Source: Hyphomicrobiales bacterium (GTDB lineage Bacteria > Pseudomonadota > Alphaproteobacteria > Rhizobiales > JAJFHB01). Taken from it: a stretch of DNA of 5,322 nucleotides. The notes beneath the pieces are model-generated. The model saw only the letters and a list, made by a program, of their open reading frames with translations, did no database searches and was not told the DNA's origin. Of this stretch, positions 4,691 to 5,322 are shown piece by piece. Position 1 is the stretch's first letter; every line of letters starts with the position of its first letter. The stretch spans positions 1 to 5,322 of the forward strand of contig JAJFHB010000041.1 of the NCBI GenBank assembly GCA_021775795.1, given 5' to 3'. A program made the position numbers and the translations under genes.

Positions 4691-5322
4691 CTACCGTTGC
4701 CCCTCAGGTTGGAAGAAAGCTTCGAGTTCGACATAATCAATGGCGTCCTTCGTAAATTCGAAGCTTCCACTTTTGGCAATCTCCTGCGCTGCTGCGATCA
4801 GTGAACCATAAGCAATTTGCGCGAAAGCCGATCCAATACTAATGCGCTTGACGCCAACAGCTGCAAGATCACTAATTCCAAATGCCAAACCTGGCGTTGA
4901 CATAATGACATTGACAGGCTTGCCGACGGCAGAACACACGTCGCGAATTGCATCGAGATCATCGAGCCCAGGTGCAAACAGCACATCAGCTCCGGCTTTC
5001 TCATAGGCTTGAAGCCTTTTTATTACCTCATCAATACTGGTTCCACCCCAAACAAGAGACTCACACCGAGCGGTCAGAACGAAATCTTCAGCGAGGTTTT
5101 TGCAGGCCTCGCTCGCCGCCTCGATGCGTTCTATGGCCAGTACCAAATCGTAAATCGGCGCATCTGGCCGTCCCGTGTAATCTTCAATTGAACCGCCAGC
5201 GAGACCTGTCGCGCTCGCATCGGTGATCGTCTGAAATACACTTTCAGGCGTATCGCCAAATCCTTTTTCTAGATCAGCGGATACAGGTAGTTCCGTAGCG
5301 GCGACGATTTCGCTGCAATGGT
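4691..5322 (-). CDS. Isocitrate lyase/phosphoenolpyruvate mutase family protein (5' end outside window)
   Basis: The frame is open from the stop at 4691 to the window edge, giving 209 visible residues; a TTG at 5144-5146 is an internal Leu (APIYDLVLAIERI) and not the start. Family enzymes are TIM-barrel, Mg-dependent lyases or mutases acting on 2-hydroxy- or 2-phospho-acids. Visible hallmarks are LPVSADLEKGFGD (residues 11-23, metal-binding Asp and Glu), GGSIEDYTGR (the metal-linked Glu), FVLTARCESL, GADVLFAPGL, KPVNVIMSTPG and GVKRISIGSAF in the expected order. The KKCGH signature of isocitrate and methylisocitrate lyases is absent; TGRPDAPIYD stands there instead. That places it in the broad PEP-mutase-like group of unassigned substrate. 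Full members have roughly 250-280 residues, so about 50-70 are missing. Its promoter is outside the window. Confidence 0.92.
   Translation of the reverse strand, partial: HCSEIVAATELPVSADLEKGFGDTPESVFQTITDASATGLAGGSIEDYTGRPDAPIYDLVLAIERIEAASEACKNLAEDFVLTARCESLVWGGTSIDEVIKRLQAYEKAGADVLFAPGLDDLDAIRDVCSAVGKPVNVIMSTPGLAFGISDLAAVGVKRISIGSAFAQIAYGSLIAAAQEIAKSGSFEFTKDAIDYVELEAFFQPEGQR

Noticed and set aside
4691..5146. ICL/PEP-mutase family gene as a complete 151-aa protein starting at TTG 5146, or as a frameshifted gene
   Set aside because: The frame continues upstream to the window edge with family motifs (SADLEKGFGD, GGSIEDYTGR), so the TTG is internal and no frameshift exists.

Overview
The window suggests a chromosomal or accessory segment of a Gram-negative bacterium, most likely an alphaproteobacterium. 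This is inferred from the style of the proteins (LtrA, a DUF6356-like small protein, an EamA exporter, an ICL/PEP-mutase family enzyme), from moderate and uneven GC (about 41% to over 55% by region) and from the abundance of intergenic dyad repeats. No marker gene fixes the genus. There is no rRNA, tRNA, CRISPR array, recognisable transposase or integrase.

Layout, left to right: a doubtful C-terminal tail of a plus-strand gene (1-101); a small unrecognised protein (250-561, minus) directly behind a low-temperature-requirement A (LtrA) membrane protein (573-1727, minus); an EamA/DMT-type permease (1988-2896, minus; a longer reading frame exists but the ribosome binding site places the start at 2896); a 499-bp intergenic stretch; a Nudix hydrolase (3396-3941, plus, TTG start); a small AT-rich DUF6356-like protein (4138-4479, minus) with its own promoter; and the 3' two-thirds or more of an isocitrate lyase/PEP mutase family gene (4691 to beyond 5322, minus), whose start lies outside the window.

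The proteins do not form an obvious pathway: two membrane proteins, one nucleotide-type hydrolase, one C-C/P-C lyase-family enzyme and two small unknowns. What links them is the DNA between them. A family of short dyads built from TTGCRAC-type half-sites around an A-tract, a hexamer such as GGATGG and a T-tract lies at gene borders: beside the LtrA stop and upstream of LtrA, upstream of EamA (degenerate), on both sides of the Nudix gene, and on both sides of the DUF6356-like gene. The Nudix gene is bracketed by two 67-bp inverted copies (58 of 67 identical) of a larger element made of the same half-sites. This looks like a mosaic of single-gene modules separated by a repeat family, either recombination/insertion junctions or a palindromic intergenic repeat family serving as 3' hairpins. 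That pattern is the most interesting aspect of the window; its mechanism cannot be decided from this sequence alone.
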